Shown here: in pieces, positions 55,395 to 64,000 of the stretch | Layout: each line of letters begins with the position of its first letter | Position numbering within the stretch: position 1 is the stretch's first letter | Assembly: GCF_020176715.1 (NCBI RefSeq) | Contig: NZ_JAIVMF010000003.1 | Span: 124,001-188,000 of the forward strand | Reading direction: 5' to 3' | DNA: 64,000 bases | DNA from: Stappia stellulata | GTDB taxonomy: Bacteria; Pseudomonadota; Alphaproteobacteria; Rhizobiales; Stappiaceae | Notes under the pieces: generated by a model | Told to the model about the DNA's origin: nothing | What the model saw: the letters and a program-made list of their open reading frames with translations, nothing else | Database searches by the model: none | Position numbers and translations under genes: made by a program

Positions 55395-56195
55395 CTATCC
55401 GTCGCTCTTCGGTGTGCAAAACCGTCGGTCGGGTTCCGCCAGAATGAAGTCGGTGACCCGCTGAACGAGTTCACGTCCGGCATAGGCCGCCGCCACCGTC
55501 TCGGCGCGCTGACGCAGCGTTCCGCTGTTGTCGTCGAAGAGCTCCTTGAACGCGCTGCGCAGGGCGTGGATCTCCTCGCGCGCAAAACCGTGACGCTTCA
55601 GTCCGACGAGATTGAGCCCGTTGAGGCGTGCCCGGTTGCCCATCACCATGCCGAAGGGAATGAGATCGTTCTCAAGCCCGGCAAGCCCGCCGACGAAGGC
55701 GTTGTCGCCGATCCGCGTGAACTGGATCACCGCCGCGCCGCCGCCCATGATCACGTTGTCGCCGACTGTCACATGGCCCGCGATCATCACATTGTTGGAG
55801 AGGATAATGCCATTCCCGAGCCGGGAATCGTGACCGACGTGCGAATTGGCAAGAAACGCACAACGATCGCCGATGACCGTCTCCAGGCCGCCGCCCTCGG
55901 TCCCCGGATTGATCGTCACGCCTTCGCGCATGATGCAATCCTGGCCGATGGTCAGCGTTGCCGCCTCGCCGCGATATTTCAGGTCCTGGGCCTGATGGCC
56001 GATGGAGGCGAAGGGAAAGATCGTGCTGCGCGCGCCGATCCGCGTCCGCCCGGCAACGACGGCATGTGACTTGAGCTCAACGCCCTCGCCCAGAACCACC
56101 TCCGGTCCGACATGGCAGAACGGTCCGATGCGCACACCGTCGCCGAGCTGCGCCCCATCCTCGACAACCGCCGAGGCATGAATCTGTGCCGTCAT
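55395..56195 (-). CDS. lpxA: UDP-GlcNAc O-acyltransferase
   Basis: 266 residues, a left-handed beta-helix of hexapeptide repeats ([22 protein letters not shown]...) with the catalytic His near GHQAQDLKY and the C-terminal helical domain starting [14 protein letters not shown]. First step of lipid A synthesis. The ATG at 56195 overlaps the fabZ stop; the longer frame from 56432 lies over fabZ. Confidence 0.98.
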   Translation of the reverse strand: MTAQIHASAVVEDGAQLGDGVRIGPFCHVGPEVVLGEGVELKSHAVVAGRTRIGARSTIFPFASIGHQAQDLKYRGEAATLTIGQDCIMREGVTINPGTEGGGLETVIGDRCAFLANSHVGHDSRLGNGIILSNNVMIAGHVTVGDNVIMGGGAAVIQFTRIGDNAFVGGLAGLENDLIPFGMVMGNRARLNGLNLVGLKRHGFAREEIHALRSAFKELFDDNSGTLRQRAETVAAAYAGRELVQRVTDFILAEPDRRFCTPKSDG

Positions 56196-56674
56196 GAAGC
56201 CTCGCTTGACGCGCCATCGATAAGCATCGCGCTGATCTCGGCCTCGGCGACCTTCATCCCGTCGACCGTCGCGATGCCCTCGAACTTCCAGATGTTCGTC
56301 CGGTTGCGGATCTTGCGCATCTCGAAGCGCACCTGGTCGCCCGGAAGCACCGGCTTGCGGAACTTCGCCTTGTCGATGGTCATGAAATAGACGAGCTTCG
56401 GGGCGCCGGACTGCCCCCGGGAATGCACGCAAAGCGCGCCTGCGGTCTGCGCCATGCCCTCGATCAGCAGCACGCCCGGCATCACCGGCTGGCCCGGGAA
56501 ATGACCCATGAAGTGCGGTTCGTTCGCCGTCACGTTCTTGATGCCAACCGCGCTGTTGTCTCCGTCCATATCGATGATCCGGTCGACCATCAGGAACGGA
56601 TAACGATGCGGCAGAAGCTCCATGATCCGCAGGATATCGGCGCTATCGAGTGTGTTCTTATCGCCTTCGCTCAT
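56192..56674 (-). CDS. fabZ: 3-hydroxyacyl-ACP dehydratase
   Basis: 160 residues, hot-dog fold. It dehydrates 3-hydroxyacyl-ACP in fatty acid elongation and competes with LpxA/LpxD for hydroxyacyl-ACP, which explains its position in this operon. [14 protein letters not shown] and the active-site [20 protein letters not shown] with its His and Glu are intact. Start ATG at 56674; the lpxA overlap is ATGA. Confidence 0.98.
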   Translation of the reverse strand: MSEGDKNTLDSADILRIMELLPHRYPFLMVDRIIDMDGDNSAVGIKNVTANEPHFMGHFPGQPVMPGVLLIEGMAQTAGALCVHSRGQSGAPKLVYFMTIDKAKFRKPVLPGDQVRFEMRKIRNRTNIWKFEGIATVDGMKVAEAEISAMLIDGASSEAS

Positions 56675-56708
56675 TTCGACGTCCTCAAGATGCCCATGTC
56701 TCGCACGC

Positions 56709-57764
56709 TCAGTCCTTGTCGCGCGCGCCCAAACCCCGTTCAGCAAGCTTGCTCAAGGTCTTGACCTCACGGAACCAGACCTTGACCGGTTTCGCCGGCA
56801 CGCCACCGTAACGCGCGCCCGCCGGCACATCCGCTTCGACGACACTCACGGCCGCGATTTGCGCGCCCATGCCCACGGTGACATGTCCGCGCACGCCGGA
56901 CTGACCGCCGATCGCGACATAGTCTTCAAGTGTCGCGCTGCCGGAGATTCCGACCTGCGAGACGATCACGCAATGACGGCCGATCACGACGTTGTGCCCA
57001 ATCTGGACCTGATTGTCGATCTTGGTGCCCTCGCCGATCACCGTATCGCGGTTGGCGCCGCGGTCCACCGTGGTGTTGGCGCCGATCTCGACATCATCTT
57101 GGATAATCACCCGGCCGATCTGCGGCACCTTGAGATGCCCGCCCGGCCCCATCGCAAACCCGAAACCGTCCTGACCGATGCACACGCCCGGATGAAGGAT
57201 GACCCGGTCTCCGATCAGCGCGTGCTGCACGACCGCATTGGCACCGACGGTGCTGTTTCGCCCGATGCGCACGCCGGCGCCGAGGACCGCGTTCGCCTGA
57301 ATCAGGCTTCCCGCCCCGATCTCGACACCGGGGCCGACAATCGCGCCATGTTCGACCACCACCCCCTGTTCCAGGGACGCGGTTTCATCGACGCTCGCAC
57401 GCGGCGAGATCCCCGCGATTGTGCCGTCCAGGGAATGCGGCCGCATGGCTGTCGGATAGAGTTTGCCGAGAACGATGCCCCAGGCCTTGTAGGGCTGGTC
57501 AACTACGATGGCGGCAACACCCTCCGGCACTTTCGCCGCATGCTTTTTCGCAACGAGACACGCGGCCGCCTGAGTGTCAGACAGCGCGTCCAGATACTTG
57601 GTATTGTCGAAAAAGACGAGATCGCCGCTGCTCGCATCCTCGAGCGGCGCAACGCCGGTGATCGTGGCGGACGCAGGCCCGCCAGCCAGGTCGCCGCCGA
57701 CCCACTCTGTGATCGCGGCCGCACTGACCGGCTCGAAGGCCGGAAAAAAGAAAGGGTCTGTCAT
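56709..57764 (-). CDS. lpxD: UDP-3-O-acylglucosamine N-acyltransferase
   Basis: 351 residues. The N-terminal uridine-binding domain ([17 protein letters not shown]) is followed by hexapeptide repeats, DGFGFA and the catalytic-His region ([23 protein letters not shown]), and a C-terminal helix. It adds the N-linked hydroxyacyl chain in the third lipid A step. It is separated from bamA by a terminator hairpin, so it may have its own promoter or rely on read-through. Confidence 0.98.
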   Translation of the reverse strand: MTDPFFFPAFEPVSAAAITEWVGGDLAGGPASATITGVAPLEDASSGDLVFFDNTKYLDALSDTQAAACLVAKKHAAKVPEGVAAIVVDQPYKAWGIVLGKLYPTAMRPHSLDGTIAGISPRASVDETASLEQGVVVEHGAIVGPGVEIGAGSLIQANAVLGAGVRIGRNSTVGANAVVQHALIGDRVILHPGVCIGQDGFGFAMGPGGHLKVPQIGRVIIQDDVEIGANTTVDRGANRDTVIGEGTKIDNQVQIGHNVVIGRHCVIVSQVGISGSATLEDYVAIGGQSGVRGHVTVGMGAQIAAVSVVEADVPAGARYGGVPAKPVKVWFREVKTLSKLAERGLGARDKD

Positions 57765-57775
57765 AGGGTCACCAC

Positions 57776-57808
57776 AGAAAAGCCGGCCGCCGAGAAGTCG
57801 GCGGCCGG
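57776..57808 (-). terminator. Rho-independent terminator between bamA and lpxD
   Basis: CCGGCCGCCGA-gaag-TCGGCGGCCGG, a perfect 11-bp stem followed on the minus strand by CTTTTCTG. It lies 26 bases after the bamA stop and ahead of lpxD. Confidence 0.85.
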
Positions 57809-57833
57809 ATCACGTGTCCTGCATTCACAAGGA

Positions 57834-60230
57834 TCAGAAACGGGTGCCGCCACCGATCCGGAAGAACTGGGTGCGGTCGCCGGTTTCCTTCAGGAGCGGC
57901 CAGGCGAAATCGGCACGCAACGGCCCGAAGGGCGACGCCCACTTGACGCCGACGCCAGCGGAGACGCGCGGCGAGAAGCCGTTCGACAGAACCGATCCGG
58001 CCGGCTGGTTGCCGCCACATCCGTTGGCGGTCTCGACGCAGCGAACGATTGCCGGATCCGAGTCCCAAACCGCACCGAAGTCGGTAAAGACGGCGCCGGA
58101 CAGGCCCAGTTCCTTGGGCAGGCCGAGGATCGGGAATTCGGCTTCCGCATTGGCGTGGACGTACCAGCGGCCACCGAGCGCGTCACCCGTGAGCGCATCG
58201 CGCGGACCAATGCCCTGCGGCTCGAAGCCACGCAGCCAGCTGTCGCTGTGCTGGAACTGGTCGGAGGCGCGCAGGTCGCGGCCGACACCCATGATATTGC
58301 CGGCGCCGGCGCGCAGGATACCGATCACACCCCACTCGGGAAGCAGCTCCTTGTAGGCGCGCGCATCGACGGTCGTCGAGATATAGCGGCTGTCACCACC
58401 AAGACCGGCAAAGTCCTGCCCGAACTTGAAGTAGAAGCCGTCACGCGGGTTCAGGCGGCTGTCCCGGGTATCCCAGACCAGAGCATAGCCGATCGAAGAC
58501 GTCAGGTTGCGGCCGAGCGAGGTGCGCAGACCGTTCGAAAGAATGGTGCCGGCATCCTGCGTCAGCTTCTGGTCGAAGATCCGGTAGACGAGGTTCAGGC
58601 GCAGTTCGTCATCGCGCAGCGGAAGACCGAGACCGATCGAGCCGCCCGTCGTCTGGAGCTCGTAGTTGCGGTAGTCGTTACGATCGAAGGACTTGCGATA
58701 GGCGTCCAGCGACAGCGCGATGCGACGGCCGAGGAAATACGGCTCGGTGAAGGCGAACTCGTAGGACTGCGTCGACGAACCGACACCGACACGGGCACTG
58801 ACGAACTGGCCGCGTCCGAGGAAGTTCTTCTCGCTGATGGTGACATCACCGATGACGCCGTCGGACGTAGAGTAACCGATACCGAAGCCGACCTCACCCG
58901 TTGCCTGCTCCTCGACATCGACATTGATGACGATGCGGTCCGGCGCACTGCCGCGCGAGGTGGTGATCCGAACATCCTTGAAGAACTGGAGGTCCTTCAG
59001 CCGGCGTTCCGCCTTGTCGAGCAGGACACGGTTGAAGGCGTCGCCCTCGACCAGATCGAACTCGCGACGGATGACGTATTCACGCGTCCGGTCGTTGCCG
59101 CGAATGTTGATCCGCTCGATGTAAACCCGCGGTCCCTCTTCGATGTAGTAGGTCAGTGAAATCGTGCGGTTTTCATAGTCGCGGCTTGCCCGCGGACGGA
59201 TCTGCGCGAAGGCATAGCCCTGGCGCGACACGTCGAGGGTCAGGTCTTCGAGCGTCTTCTCGACCTCGAGCGACGAATAGGTGTCACCCGGATCGGTGCG
59301 GATCTTGCGACGCAGCTCTTCCGGATCGACGCTCGACAGCGACGTCTGGAGATCGATGTCGCCATACGTATACTGCTCGCCCTCTTCCACGGTGAAGGTC
59401 ACGTAGAAGACGTTTTCCTCGCGGTCGAGGTCGGCAACGGCCGAGACGATCTGGAAGTCGGCATAGCCGTAACGATAGTAGAACTGGCGCAGCAGCTCCT
59501 GGTCCGCATCGAGACGATCCGGATCGAAGGAGTCAGTCGTGCGCAGGAAGCTCAGGAGACCGCTCTGGCGCGTGCGGATCACGTCGCGCAGACGACCGTC
59601 ACTGAACTTGGTGTTGCCGATGAAGGTGATGCGCTCGATGCCGGTACGATCGCCCTCGTTGATCTCGAACACGAGGTCGACGCGATTGTTCGACCGGTCG
59701 ATGATCTTCGGCTCGACGGTCGCGCGGTAGCGACCGGAACGGCGATAGGCCTCGAGAATGTTCTGAACGTCCGACTGCACCTTCGCGTTGGTGAGCATGG
59801 ACCGCTCTTCCGTGCGCACGACACCCGTCAGGGTCTTGTCGTTGAGCCGCTTGTTCCCCTCGAAGGAGATCCGGTTCACCATCGGGTTCTCCGTGACCGT
59901 CACCACGAGGGCATTGCCCTGGCGGTTGATCGACACGTCACCGAACAGACCGGTCGCAAACAGCGTCTTCAGCGATTCGTCCACATCGGAGGGACCATAG
60001 GGCCGACCGGGCCGGATGGTCAGGTAGCTCTCGACGGTGGAGGCTTCAACGCGCGTGTTGCCACGCACGATGATGCGGCTGACCGTAGCGGCGGAGGCCT
60101 CGACGGCACCGATCACGGGGAGCGAGCCGGAAAGGATCGGCGCGAAACCGCTCAGGATGGCGGCTACCAGGATCGTTCTGGTGAGGTTCTGCAAACAGTG
60201 CATAAAGACGCTTCGCCTTCGGTTTTCCAT
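57834..60230 (-). CDS. bamA: Outer membrane protein assembly factor BamA
   Basis: 798 residues: a signal peptide (ILVAAILSGFAPIL... ending near VEASAA), five POTRA domains (first at ATVSRIIVRGNTRVEASTV) to about residue 430, then a 16-strand beta-barrel ending in Phe, the C-terminal signature of barrel proteins (FRIGGGTRF). It inserts beta-barrel proteins in the outer membrane. Lid loop RGFEPQG corresponds to the conserved VRGF/RGF motif. An ATG nine codons downstream (60203) is an alternative start. Upstream neighbour is rseP. Confidence 0.98.
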   Translation of the reverse strand: MENRRRSVFMHCLQNLTRTILVAAILSGFAPILSGSLPVIGAVEASAATVSRIIVRGNTRVEASTVESYLTIRPGRPYGPSDVDESLKTLFATGLFGDVSINRQGNALVVTVTENPMVNRISFEGNKRLNDKTLTGVVRTEERSMLTNAKVQSDVQNILEAYRRSGRYRATVEPKIIDRSNNRVDLVFEINEGDRTGIERITFIGNTKFSDGRLRDVIRTRQSGLLSFLRTTDSFDPDRLDADQELLRQFYYRYGYADFQIVSAVADLDREENVFYVTFTVEEGEQYTYGDIDLQTSLSSVDPEELRRKIRTDPGDTYSSLEVEKTLEDLTLDVSRQGYAFAQIRPRASRDYENRTISLTYYIEEGPRVYIERINIRGNDRTREYVIRREFDLVEGDAFNRVLLDKAERRLKDLQFFKDVRITTSRGSAPDRIVINVDVEEQATGEVGFGIGYSTSDGVIGDVTISEKNFLGRGQFVSARVGVGSSTQSYEFAFTEPYFLGRRIALSLDAYRKSFDRNDYRNYELQTTGGSIGLGLPLRDDELRLNLVYRIFDQKLTQDAGTILSNGLRTSLGRNLTSSIGYALVWDTRDSRLNPRDGFYFKFGQDFAGLGGDSRYISTTVDARAYKELLPEWGVIGILRAGAGNIMGVGRDLRASDQFQHSDSWLRGFEPQGIGPRDALTGDALGGRWYVHANAEAEFPILGLPKELGLSGAVFTDFGAVWDSDPAIVRCVETANGCGGNQPAGSVLSNGFSPRVSAGVGVKWASPFGPLRADFAWPLLKETGDRTQFFRIGGGTRF

Positions 60231-60384
60231 CGACCGGTGAACACGCAGGGCACGCAGACACCAGGACAGTCAGATTCTCTATATCCGTCAGTCGTTTTAC
60301 AGGCTTTTTCCAACGACGCAACCACACATGACCGCGTTTCCGCGTTTCCCGACAAAGCGTTGCACCGGCGACACGCAGCCTCGC

Positions 60385-61521
60385 CTAGAGCGAACTGAGA
60401 TGGAGCACATCGTTCCAGGTCGCAAAGACCATGAGGAACAGCACGATCGCGATGCCGATCCGGAATCCGTACTCCTGCGTCCTTTCGCTGAGCGGCTTCC
60501 CGCGCAAGGCTTCAGCCGCATAGAAAAGCAGGTGACCACCATCGAGCATCGGGATCGGCAAGAGATTCAACAGGCCGATGCTCACCGACAGGATCGCCGT
60601 CAGGTTCAGCAGGGCGGCAAAGCCGAGCGTCGCCACCTGCCCGGAAATCTGGGCGACGCGGATCGGCCCGCCGAGCTGGTCAACGGATTCGCGTCCGGTA
60701 ACGATCCCCGCGATGTAGCCGGCCGTCCGCGAGACGACAAACCAGGTTTCCTTGCCGCCTTCGACCACCGCCTCAAGGGGTCCGAAACTGCGCAGGATCA
60801 CATCTTCCTGGTTGGCGCTGCGGCTCACGCCAAGCTGCCCGACCCTTTGCACATTGCCGAACCGGTCGCGGATCTCGCGTCGATTGGGCGTCACCACCAG
60901 ATCAAGCGTCTGCGTCCCGCGTTCGACCGTGACGTTGAGCGGGACATCCGCGCTCACGCTGACGATCCTCTGCAGGTCGGAGAACGTCTCGACCGCCTTC
61001 CCGTCGATGGCAATGATCAGATCGCCCTGCTCAAGGCCGGCCTCGGCTGCCGCGCTGTTTTCCTGCACCTGATCGACGCGCGGCGAGATCTCCGGGCGGC
61101 CCATGGTCGAAAACAGCACCGCAAATATCACGATGGAGAGCAGGAAATTGGCAAACGGCCCCGCAGCGACGATTGCCGCGCGCCGGCCCACGCTCTTCGT
61201 CTGGAAGGCGTCGGCACGTTCCGTCTCGCTCATCCGCGCCAGTGCGTCGGTATCGGGAACACTGGCCTCGTTCTCGTCGCCGGCGAATTTCACATAACCG
61301 CCGAGCGGAATGGCCGACACTTTCCAGCGCGTCCCGTGCTTGTCGTCGCGCCCGAACAATTCCGGACCGAAACCGACGGAAAAGGCGACAACCCGTACGC
61401 CGCACCAGCGCGCCACGAGGAAGTGGCCAAGCTCGTGAAAGAAGACCACGATCGTCAATACGAAGAGGAACGGCAGGATATATCCGGCAACAGACCCGAA
61501 CAGCGATCCGATCAATTCCAT
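60385..61521 (-). CDS. rseP: Site-2 protease RseP-like (intramembrane metalloprotease)
   Basis: 378 residues. The zinc motif HELGH (His29-Glu30...His33) lies in TM1, a PDZ domain is at about 120-205 (GLEQGDLIIAIDGKAV), and the third ligand motif LPIPMLDGGHLL is in TM3. It cleaves anti-sigma factors or signal-peptide remnants inside the membrane. The ATG at 61521 was chosen over the upstream frame from 61593, which is not membrane-like. It lies between dxr and bamA, the usual order. Confidence 0.95.
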   Translation of the reverse strand: MELIGSLFGSVAGYILPFLFVLTIVVFFHELGHFLVARWCGVRVVAFSVGFGPELFGRDDKHGTRWKVSAIPLGGYVKFAGDENEASVPDTDALARMSETERADAFQTKSVGRRAAIVAAGPFANFLLSIVIFAVLFSTMGRPEISPRVDQVQENSAAAEAGLEQGDLIIAIDGKAVETFSDLQRIVSVSADVPLNVTVERGTQTLDLVVTPNRREIRDRFGNVQRVGQLGVSRSANQEDVILRSFGPLEAVVEGGKETWFVVSRTAGYIAGIVTGRESVDQLGGPIRVAQISGQVATLGFAALLNLTAILSVSIGLLNLLPIPMLDGGHLLFYAAEALRGKPLSERTQEYGFRIGIAIVLFLMVFATWNDVLHLSSL

Positions 61522-61622
61522 GTTGTCTCCTTCGGCAGGCGTTGCCCGCCCCGCGCTATCGGCGCGTCCTCGATATCCCGACGGGTCCGGCACGCCTGCG
61601 CCGGTCCCCGCGGTGGTGTTCT

Positions 61623-62843
61623 CTAGTGCGCGATGCGCGAAAGCTCTTCCAGCGAGACCCGCCGCGCGGCCGCATCCACCGCCATCACATCCACGATGGA
61701 GCGCGCCTCGTTCAGGTCGCCGCTCGCCGTCATGCGCTCAAGCACGCGCTCGATGGTCTCCGCGATCCCGAGAAACCCGAGTTTGCGCTCCAGGAACGCC
61801 TTTACCATCACCTCGTCGGCCGCGTTCAGCGCTGCGGATGCCGCAGTCCCCGACGTCATGGCCGCTCGCGCCAGCCTCAGCGCGGGGAACCGCACCGGAT
61901 CCGGCGTCTCGAAGGTGAGCGTTGCCAATGCGGCAAGATCAAGGCGTTGCGCCGGCGTATGCATGCGCCGCGGCCAGGCCAGACAATGGGAAATCGGCGT
62001 TCTCATATCCGGAGCCCCGAGTTGTGCAAGCACGGACCCGTCGGAATATTGCACCATTCCATGAACAACAGATTGAGGGTGAACCAGAACTTCAAGCTGA
62101 TCCTGTCGCAGAGGAAACAGATGATGCGCCTCGATGATCTCGAAGCCTTTGTTCATCATCGTCGCGCTGTCGATAGAAATACGCGCGCCCATGCTCCAGT
62201 TGGGATGTTTCAACGCGGCCTCGGGTGTCGCCACGCGCATTTCGTCCAGCGTATAGGTTCTGAAAGGGCCGCCGGACGCGGTAAGCGTCAGGCATTCGAT
62301 CTGCTCGATGTTGCCCTGCTCGAACACCTGAAACACGGCATTGTGTTCGGAATCGACGGGAAGGATTGTCGCTCCAGACGCACGGACCGCCGACATGAAG
62401 AGATCGCCGGCACACACAAGGCATTCCTTGTTGGCGAGAGCGATGGTCGTGCCCTGCCGGACGGCGGCAAGCGTCGGCGCCAGACCGGCCGCACCCACAA
62501 TGGCCGCGACCAGCATGTCGACCGGGCGAACGGCGGCCTCCGCAATCGCGGAAGCCCCTGCCGCGCAGGAGATCCCCGTGCCGGCGAGCGCGCCCTTCAG
62601 GCTCTCGTAGGCGCTTTCGTCCGCCACCACGGCATGGTCGGCGCCAACCCGGATCGCGGCTGCGGCAAGCGCCTCCGCATTCGTGTTCGCGGTGAGCGCT
62701 GAGATATCGAAACGGTCCGGGTTGCGCGCGACGAGGTCGAGCGTGCTCGTGCCGATCGATCCGCTGGCACCGAGAATGCTCAGGCGCAGCGGCGCGGTTG
62801 CAGCGCGCCCGGGGTCGGTCTGCCGGCTTCGGGTGTCAGCCAC
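61623..62843 (-). CDS. dxr: 1-deoxy-D-xylulose 5-phosphate reductoisomerase
   Basis: 406 residues. The NADPH-binding SILGASGSIGTSTLDL, the metal/substrate residues in LPVDSEHNAVFQ, LTASGGPF and the ISIDSATMMNKGFEIIEAHHLF motif are complete. It commits the non-mevalonate isoprenoid route, feeding UppS nearby. GTG start at 62843; the stop is 101 bases before rseP's start. cdsA ends three bases upstream. Confidence 0.98.
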   Translation of the reverse strand: MADTRSRQTDPGRAATAPLRLSILGASGSIGTSTLDLVARNPDRFDISALTANTNAEALAAAAIRVGADHAVVADESAYESLKGALAGTGISCAAGASAIAEAAVRPVDMLVAAIVGAAGLAPTLAAVRQGTTIALANKECLVCAGDLFMSAVRASGATILPVDSEHNAVFQVFEQGNIEQIECLTLTASGGPFRTYTLDEMRVATPEAALKHPNWSMGARISIDSATMMNKGFEIIEAHHLFPLRQDQLEVLVHPQSVVHGMVQYSDGSVLAQLGAPDMRTPISHCLAWPRRMHTPAQRLDLAALATLTFETPDPVRFPALRLARAAMTSGTAASAALNAADEVMVKAFLERKLGFLGIAETIERVLERMTASGDLNEARSIVDVMAVDAAARRVSLEELSRIAH

Positions 62844-62846
62844 GCG

Positions 62847-63716
62847 TCAATAACCCCGCATCGTAATGATCTCACCGACGGGATCGCCCGCCGATCCGGT
62901 CAGGAGAACGGCAACCGCATATCCGAGAACGGCGGCCCCGACGAGCCCGTCCAAACGGTCCATGACACCCCCGTGCCCGGGAATGATATGGCCGGAATCC
63001 TTGACGCCGAAATGGCGTTTCAGCGCGGATTCAAACAGGTCCCCAACCTGGGAAAACACCGAAAGAACTGCCGCGAACGCCAGCCAGACACCGGGACTGG
63101 CACGCCCGGTGAGCAAAAATCCGAGCCAGCCGACCGCAACCGCCGCGACAAAGCCGCCGATGGCGCCGCTCCAGGTCTTTTTCGGCGAGACCCGGGCCCA
63201 GAGCTTGGGGCCGCCGACCCGCCGTCCGACGAAATAGGCAACAATATCGGTCGCCCAGACCACGCCGAACAGAAACACGATCACGGCAAGGCCGGCCGTT
63301 CCGTCCCGAAGCGCGATCAAGACCGCACCGGAGCTGCCGGCATAGACGATGCCGGCCGCGAGCCACAGGATCTGTTTGTGCTGCTTCACGCTCCCAAAGA
63401 GCGCAAGACCGGCGGCACTCACAAGCAGAAGCGCGAAACCGGCCACGATCTCACCCGCAGCAGCGGCAACCGCAGCACCAACAACGCTTGCATAGGCGAT
63501 CGCGCTGGCAAGGGTCTCATGTTGCGCCCTGACGATCAGGATCCATTCCCGCAGCAGGATCAGCGCGCAGGCGCCGGCTCCAAGCGCGAACCACACGCCA
63601 CCGAGAGCGGTCACCGCCAGGGCCGCGGGAACGAGCAGGACGGCGGAGAGCACGCGCAGCCGAAGTTCGGATCGCCGGGCGGCGGGCGGTGAAACGGGTG
63701 GCGGTCCGTCGCTCAT
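62847..63716 (-). CDS. cdsA: Phosphatidate cytidylyltransferase
   Basis: 289 residues, a multi-pass membrane enzyme making CDP-diacylglycerol. The family signature is intact near the C-terminus: [13 protein letters not shown], then [10 protein letters not shown]. Hydrophobic helices fill the rest. It overlaps the uppS 3' end by ATGA, so both are co-translated. Confidence 0.97.
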   Translation of the reverse strand: MSDGPPPVSPPAARRSELRLRVLSAVLLVPAALAVTALGGVWFALGAGACALILLREWILIVRAQHETLASAIAYASVVGAAVAAAAGEIVAGFALLLVSAAGLALFGSVKQHKQILWLAAGIVYAGSSGAVLIALRDGTAGLAVIVFLFGVVWATDIVAYFVGRRVGGPKLWARVSPKKTWSGAIGGFVAAVAVGWLGFLLTGRASPGVWLAFAAVLSVFSQVGDLFESALKRHFGVKDSGHIIPGHGGVMDRLDGLVGAAVLGYAVAVLLTGSAGDPVGEIITMRGY

Positions 63717-64000
63717 CTGGCGACTTTCGCCGACAGACCGCCGAAGCGACGGTCGCGCGCGGCATAGGCCGCGAATGCCTGCTCGAGCGCCCGTTCGTCA
63801 AAATCCGGCCAGTGAACGTCGGGAAAATAGAACTCGGCATAGGCCGCCTGCCAGAGCAGGAAATTGGACAGCCGCTGCTCGCCGCTGGTGCGGATGATAA
63901 GATCCGGGTCGGGAAGCGCTGCGGTATCGAGATACTGCGCGATCCGCGCCTCCGTCACGTCGCCCGCCGTGAGCTTTCCGGCCTCGACGTCCTCGGCAAT
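63713..64000 (-). CDS. uppS: Undecaprenyl diphosphate synthase, C-terminal part (5' end outside window)
   Basis: The last 95 codons of UppS; the frame is open to the window edge and the start lies beyond it. The conserved [19 protein letters not shown] and AYAEFYF and WPDF motifs mark the isopentenyl-diphosphate-binding end of the cis-prenyltransferase family. It makes the lipid carrier for peptidoglycan. It overlaps cdsA by four bases. Confidence 0.95.
   Translation of the reverse strand: MAEDVEAGKLTAGDVTEARIAQYLDTAALPDPDLIIRTSGEQRLSNFLLWQAAYAEFYFPDVHWPDFDERALEQAFAAYAARDRRFGGLSAKVAR

Noticed and set aside
56622-59159. Long plus-strand open frame opposite lpxD and bamA
   Set aside because: Shadow of two well-conserved genes; no ribosome site or recognisable domain.

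Overview
This window is a high-GC alphaproteobacterial chromosome segment, most likely Hyphomicrobiales (rhizobial order, perhaps Stappiaceae-like). The evidence is the gene order trpD-trpC-moaC-moeA-lexA-comEC-gltX-gltA, the convergent lpxB-lpxI-lpxA-fabZ-lpxD-bamA-rseP-dxr-cdsA-uppS run, and LexA operators of the alphaproteobacterial GTTC-N7-GTTC type. The genus is an inference from style and synteny, not from a search.

Region 1 (1 to about 32,088) is the right-hand part of an apparently intact prophage whose left end, integrase and probably main repressor lie outside the window. It is a short-tailed (podovirus, T7-like virion) phage. An early plus-strand block holds a CtrA-like winged-helix protein, an adenine methyltransferase, small unknown proteins, a TOPRIM primase and a replicative helicase/ATPase. 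An opposing minus-strand cassette (DUF932 protein, second adenine methyltransferase, small XRE regulator) starts from a strong sigma70-like promoter overlapped by an inverted repeat. Between the minus cassette and the late genes is a 614-base control region with a dense array of GGTTAG/CTAACC hexamers around a palindrome; it is the best candidate for a replication origin or master operator. The late operon then runs small terminase, large terminase, GNAT-like protein, portal, scaffold, major capsid, tail tubes A and B, three large internal/ejection proteins (one with a lytic transglycosylase, one with a ParB/DdrB-like domain), a chimeric tail fibre, endolysin, holin and a spanin-like protein. 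Most adjacent genes overlap by 1-4 bases, suggesting translational coupling. The prophage ends at a 45-base 3' fragment of tRNA-Lys(UUU), the right attachment site.

Region 2 (32,089-41,000) is host DNA: a short empty stretch, an RND efflux pair on the minus strand (inner-membrane transporter and lipoprotein adaptor), a glyoxalase-like gene, pyrG, secG and tpiA.

Region 3 (40,988-53,019), mostly plus strand, carries a PpiD-like periplasmic chaperone, trpDC, moaC-moeA, self-regulated lexA, comEC (minus strand), gltX and gltA.

Region 4 (53,020-64,000), minus strand, is the envelope cluster. Transcription runs from uppS (cut by the window edge) through cdsA, dxr, rseP and bamA to the lipid A genes lpxD, fabZ, lpxA, lpxI and lpxB. 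A strong terminator sits between bamA and lpxD, and the gltA/lpxB convergence holds two copies of one terminator hairpin facing opposite ways plus other palindromes.

The points most worth following up are the GGTTAG array together with the phage CtrA-like protein, a CACTTAAG motif recurring in three phage intergenic gaps, and the ParB-like domain in a probable ejected virion protein.
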